Source of the DNA: Abelmoschus esculentus
Taxonomy: Eukaryota > Streptophyta > Magnoliopsida > Malvales > Malvaceae
Length of the DNA stretch: 64,000 nucleotides
Assembly: GCA_035048815.1 (NCBI GenBank)
Contig: JAUCBN010000005.1
Span: forward strand, 12,054,517-12,118,516
Direction of reading: 5' to 3'
The first letter of the stretch is position 1. Each line of letters begins with the position of its first letter. Under the pieces are notes generated by a model. The model saw only the letters and a list, made by a program, of their open reading frames with translations, searched no databases and was not told the DNA's origin. Shown here piece after piece: positions 60,597-64,000 of this stretch. A program made the translations under genes and the position numbers.

Positions 60597-60790
60597 AAAG
60601 GTTTCAAAACCTTCCAGAAGGTTTTGAAACTTTTTAAAAAAGGTTTCGAAACATCCCTGAAAGTTTCGAAACTTTTCGCGTCCAGTAACTATCTAGAATT
60701 GAATCTTCCCGCAAGGTTTCGAAACCTTCCTAAAGGTTTTGAAACTATTTGACAAAGGTTCTGGAACCTTCCCTAAGGTTTCGAAACTTT
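60597..60790 (-). repeat. GTTTCGAAAC palindrome cluster in LTR A
   Basis: Third copy of the cluster, with more mismatched copies (GTTTCAAAAC, GTTTTGAAAC). The position relative to the LTR end is the same as in B and C. Confidence 0.8.
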
Positions 60791-61034
60791 AGGTCTGGAA
60801 CCAAAAGTTCTGTCATAGTAAGTGAACACTAACAATTCAATACACAACCTTTAATCACTTCTAACTATATGCATAATTCCTAAGCATAATTAACAACTTA
60901 TAACACATGATTAATAACGTTACGGATATCAATCAAACTATAGGCATGCTTCCTAGGTGACGATTAAAATCATAACGACTATGCAAGTTCATGCTTCAAC
61001 AATCCAAGCAATACCATAGTCCAACAATTAACAA

Positions 61035-61208
61035 TCAAGCAACAAGGGTCTTATTACAACATAAACCAAAGTCTAAGTACACACTCCTCACATAGGTTGG
61101 GTTACACATTGCCATGCCCCAATTTATTTGCCAAAAACATACCAAATTGTAGTAATCCTTCCCCTTGGTTTCCTTGCCTCGAACGAAGCCCCAAGTGTCT
61201 TTACTTTT
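61035..61208 (-). CDS. Short open frame in LTR A, uncertain
   Basis: 174 bp from the acceptor-like TTGCAG to the TGA at 61035, the same length and stop as in LTRs B and C. Relative to C it has lost one base and gained one base about 40 bp later, so the middle is read in another frame (KDYYNLVCFWQINW) while both ends keep C's frame (WGFVRGKE and CNPTYVRSVYL). No ATG at the start, and no domain recognised. Confidence 0.25.
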   Translation of the reverse strand, partial: KSKDTWGFVRGKETKGKDYYNLVCFWQINWGMAMCNPTYVRSVYLDFGLCCNKTLVA

Positions 61209-61535
61209 CTGCAAGGATGAAAAGAGAGCTTAAGCAAACATGCTTAGTGAGGAAGCTCTACACAAAATCATCAATGCATCTATTTAAAACCATAATGAAA
61301 CCATAATTTGCAATACATCACTAAATCATGCACGCTAAAATCTCATGTTCATGTTCATTAAACCATATGCATCCTTGAGTTTACACAATCTTATCAAAAT
61401 AATTTATAAATGATGCACAATGTCCATCTCAAATTCATGTATGTATATTGGCATTCTAGTGACCACTTAATGTGAACCTTCAGTTCACCGAATACACAGA
61501 TCCATTGTTAGAGACTATTTTCTCGTTATGACACG

Positions 61536-61667
61536 AAGTCACTATTGACATGACACCAAGTCACCATTGACATGACTCGAAGTCACCATTGACATCACAC
61601 CAAGTCACCACTGACACGACTCGAAGTCACCATTGACATGACACGAAGTAACCATTATAGCACTACC
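61536..61667 (-). repeat. 22-bp minisatellite x6 in LTR A
   Basis: AAGTCACCATTGACATGAC-type units start at 61536, 61558, 61580, 61602, 61624 and 61646. LTRs B and C hold about two units at the same place, so this is an expansion specific to LTR A. Confidence 0.9.
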
Positions 61668-63479
61668 ACACACGATCGGTTACATAGTCACCCTTGTTAT
61701 GTGTAGGCGGCTCTACTACGCACGGTTGGACACAAAGCACCCTTGTTTACGTGTAGAAAATTTGTATTCGAATCTAAAGTTAGTGTCACTAAGTCAATAT
61801 CATAATCAAATGTGCATGATAACTTGCTGCTCATAATGCATGCATAATATGTTCAACAAATGAACCAAAAGCCATGCCCAATGGCACCATCATATATAAG
61901 GCAATTAACCATATTGTATTCCAAATCTTTTCTCATAATTTTCCATAACCATAGATGCTAAATAAGCTATGCATTTCAGCAAGTATCTCTCATGTATGCA
62001 CCAATTCAAATCATGTTCATGTATTTCCGAGAATCTCATTACATTACCAACATAATGCCTTTATCGAATGTAGCCGAAAACTCATGTTGATTTATCAAAA
62101 CATTTACTTTACTTACTCTTGAACTATGGAAGGTTTTCACACTCTTCCATAGTCCCTAAAACAGAACCGTACCAAATGCGATTCGCTTTAAGTCCGAAAA
62201 CACTCACCAACAACCGAAACGAGCTTTCGCCGATATCCAATGATCACGCCAATGCACCAGCACTCAAGTACCTTTTTGTACCTCTTCTACAATATTAAAA
62301 ACAGAACATTCTCACATCATAAAATGCTCAAACCAGCATCCATATCCGATCACCACAAAACTACTAGAAACTTAGCCGAAAAGACCGTAAACTAAGCCGA
62401 AATGCATCCGAACAACATCAGACCAAAACCTAATGAATCTAACATCTAATGCAATTCAATTACGAACCAAAAACACATCCAAATCATCCTTACATCTCCA
62501 GCAACATTTAAGCACCTAAAACAGCCCCTAAAACAACCGAAAAACACCTTAAAACAACACCGATTGCATTATTCCGGGATTAAATTAATGTGCTATCAAA
62601 TAAAGACTCAATTACTCATTTAATTAACATAAAAACATAATTGAATCCATCTATATTCAGCATTGAATGAGATCCAAAAAGATTTCACAAAAACATTCAC
62701 AAAATCCCTAGATCTAATATTGAAAATATAGAATTAAGTTTTTATTCAAAGATTAGCAAGCTAATACTTGGGAATTTCAATAAAGAACCTTAGAAAAGAA
62801 TTAAAAATCCAGAAAATTACCTTTAAGATCTATTCACCAAAAAGATACAATTTCCCCTTCTTGATTCCTTGCAATTTGATGTTGATTTGATAAAATTGAT
62901 GGTTAGGTTTTGTAAAGAATGGAAAGATGAACTAATGATGTAATCTTTATTGAAAAAGATGCAAAAATCAGCACGGAATTGAAGAAAAGAGATGAAGGAA
63001 AATGGAGAGAAAATGAGAGAAAAAGATGGGAGAAAAAATAATTTTGAGAGAAAATGATTTATCATCTTTAATTAAAGTAATTAAAAAGATTTTTGGTGAA
63101 TAAATCATTATTAAAAATTAAAATGGGTTTATGGCCCTCTAAGGATTCTATGTTTAGCTTGCGTTTCAATTTAGTCACTAAAATCACAAATTTTCGAGAA
63201 TCACAAATTAAGTCCTCTAATTTTCCAAAACTTACAAATTGGTCACTTATGCATAATTAAGCATAATTAAAAATCAATATAAAGTCCAAATTACTTTCTT
63301 TTAATTTTGAAACATATTTTTATTATTTTTAAACCATATTCCAAAATTATTATTTTTCCTAATTAAAAATATTCTTATTTTATTTTCTCCGGAATAATGA
63401 ACCGGAGAATCCGATTCGACCCAAATCGAAGTCTCCTAACTAAAGCCTAAACTAATAACCCCCAAAACGGGATGTTACA

Positions 63480-64000
63480 TAATCTGTATAATTTTGTTCA
63501 AAAGCCCATTTTTAACTATTTGAACTTATAAAATTTGATTTAATAACATCTGGTTTTCGTTTTGCTGGGATTAGAACGTGCATGTCTAAAAAGGCTTTAC
63601 TGAGAATCCGTTCTAATTTTAACTGAGTAAAATGTTGAAAATTTTAGATTAATCTGTATAATTTTGTTCAAAAAACCATATTTAACTATTTGAACTCATG
63701 AAATTTGATTTCATAACATCTAATTTCTGTTTTGTTGGGAATAAAATGTGCTTGTCTAAACAGGATTTATAGAGAATCCGTTTGAATTTTAATCGAGTAA
63801 AAAGCTGAAAATTTTAGATTAATCTGTAGAAGTTTATTCAAAAGCCCATATTTAACTATTTGAAATCGTAAATTTTGATTTAACAACATCCGGTTTTCGT
63901 TTTGCTGGGATTAAAACGTGCTTGGCAAAAAAGGCTTTATAAAGAATCCATTCTCATTTTAACCGAGTAAAAAGCTAAAAATTTTAGATTAATCTGTATA
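63480..64000. repeat. 170-bp satellite array, block 3
   Basis: About three monomers in the same orientation, running off the right edge. The array resumes with AATCTGTATAATTTTG, about monomer position 54 if TATTGAGAAT is position 1, whereas block 2 stopped at about position 150. Confidence 0.95.

Larger units (their letters stand above)
50007..63479. mobile_element. Inverted composite of a long-LTR, non-coding retroelement
   Basis: A 13.5-kb insertion between satellite blocks. Both outer ends read TGTAACATCCCG inward, so it looks like a terminal inverted repeat, but each arm is an LTR followed by a primer binding site: LTR C (+) 50007-53514, PBS (+) 53520-53532, internal (+) to 54758, LTR B (-) 54759-57525 lacking its first ~740 bp, internal (-) 57526-60020, PBS (-) 60003-60015, LTR A (-) 60021-63479. 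Internal regions contain no gag or pol I can recognise, so this is a LARD-like non-autonomous element. Flanks show no target duplication, and the satellite resumes about 70 bp further on in the monomer. Confidence 0.88.
60021..63479 (-). repeat. LTR A (-), 3459 bp
   Basis: On the - strand it starts TGTAACATCCCG at 63479 and ends in GGGGGTTACA at 60021. It has the same plan as LTR C but only one 111-bp unit, a 22-bp minisatellite of six units (61536-61667), and a deletion near 61755 where B and C keep the GACATGTCATT segment. It is visibly more diverged from B and C than those are from each other in the terminal 200 bp. The outer end adjoins satellite at 63480. Confidence 0.9.

Noticed and set aside
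62823..63065. 80-codon ORF in LTR A
   Set aside because: It lies in the CT-rich LTR start; F/S-rich translation of low-complexity sequence.
50007..63479. A DNA transposon with terminal inverted repeats
   Set aside because: Each arm is a TG...CA LTR followed 5 bp later by an initiator-tRNA primer binding site, and no transposase is present; the inverted ends come from two LTRs in opposite orientation.
1989..64000. CENP-B box (NTTCGNNNNANNCGGGN) in the satellite
   Set aside because: GTTCGAATTTTAACCGAG looks similar, but the spacing and the CGGG core do not match in the consensus; occasional AACCGGG variants are also mis-spaced.

Overview
The window is plant nuclear DNA, almost certainly from a eudicot centromeric or pericentromeric region. 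About 40 kb of the 64 kb is a 170-bp, AT-rich tandem satellite, roughly 238 monomers by length. The rest is three retrotransposon-derived segments. I see no host gene, tRNA, rRNA or CRISPR. The gag of the first retroelement reads like Tekay/Del elements I associate with Malvaceae (cotton, cacao relatives), but that taxonomic hint is weak and I do not recognise the satellite itself.

Layout. 1-1988: decayed gag-protease-RT fragment of a Ty3/gypsy (Tekay-like) element on the + strand, cut off at the start of reverse transcriptase and joined directly to satellite. 1989-6830: satellite block 1. 6831-14967: an essentially full-length (8.1 kb) plant L1-type LINE on the - strand, inserted in a monomer with a 14-bp target-site duplication; its ORF1 is open, its ORF2 is dead. 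14968-50006: satellite block 2 (35 kb), holding several higher-order repeats (HORs): a 5-mer of 849 bp in tandem, an 18-mer of 3057 bp in tandem, and 2-, 3-, 7- and 11/12-mer duplications. 50007-63479: a 13.5-kb inverted composite of a long-LTR, apparently non-coding (LARD-like) retroelement: LTR(+), PBS(+), internal(+), truncated LTR(-), internal(-), PBS(-), LTR(-). 63480-64000: satellite block 3, which resumes out of phase with block 2.

How it fits together. The satellite is the host array. The LINE landed in it by ordinary target-primed reverse transcription. The long-LTR composite now has satellite on both sides, but no target duplication and a monomer phase jump of about 70 bp, so it was rearranged after or during insertion. 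The coding remains carry premature stops that mostly fit C-to-T or G-to-A transitions, as expected in heavily methylated heterochromatin. The most unusual items are the LINE's duplicated ORF1/ORF2 junction, which creates a chained third ORF, the large inverted LTR composite with its conserved GTTTCGAAAC palindrome clusters, splice-like signals and short LTR ORF, and the coexistence of several HOR periods in one array.
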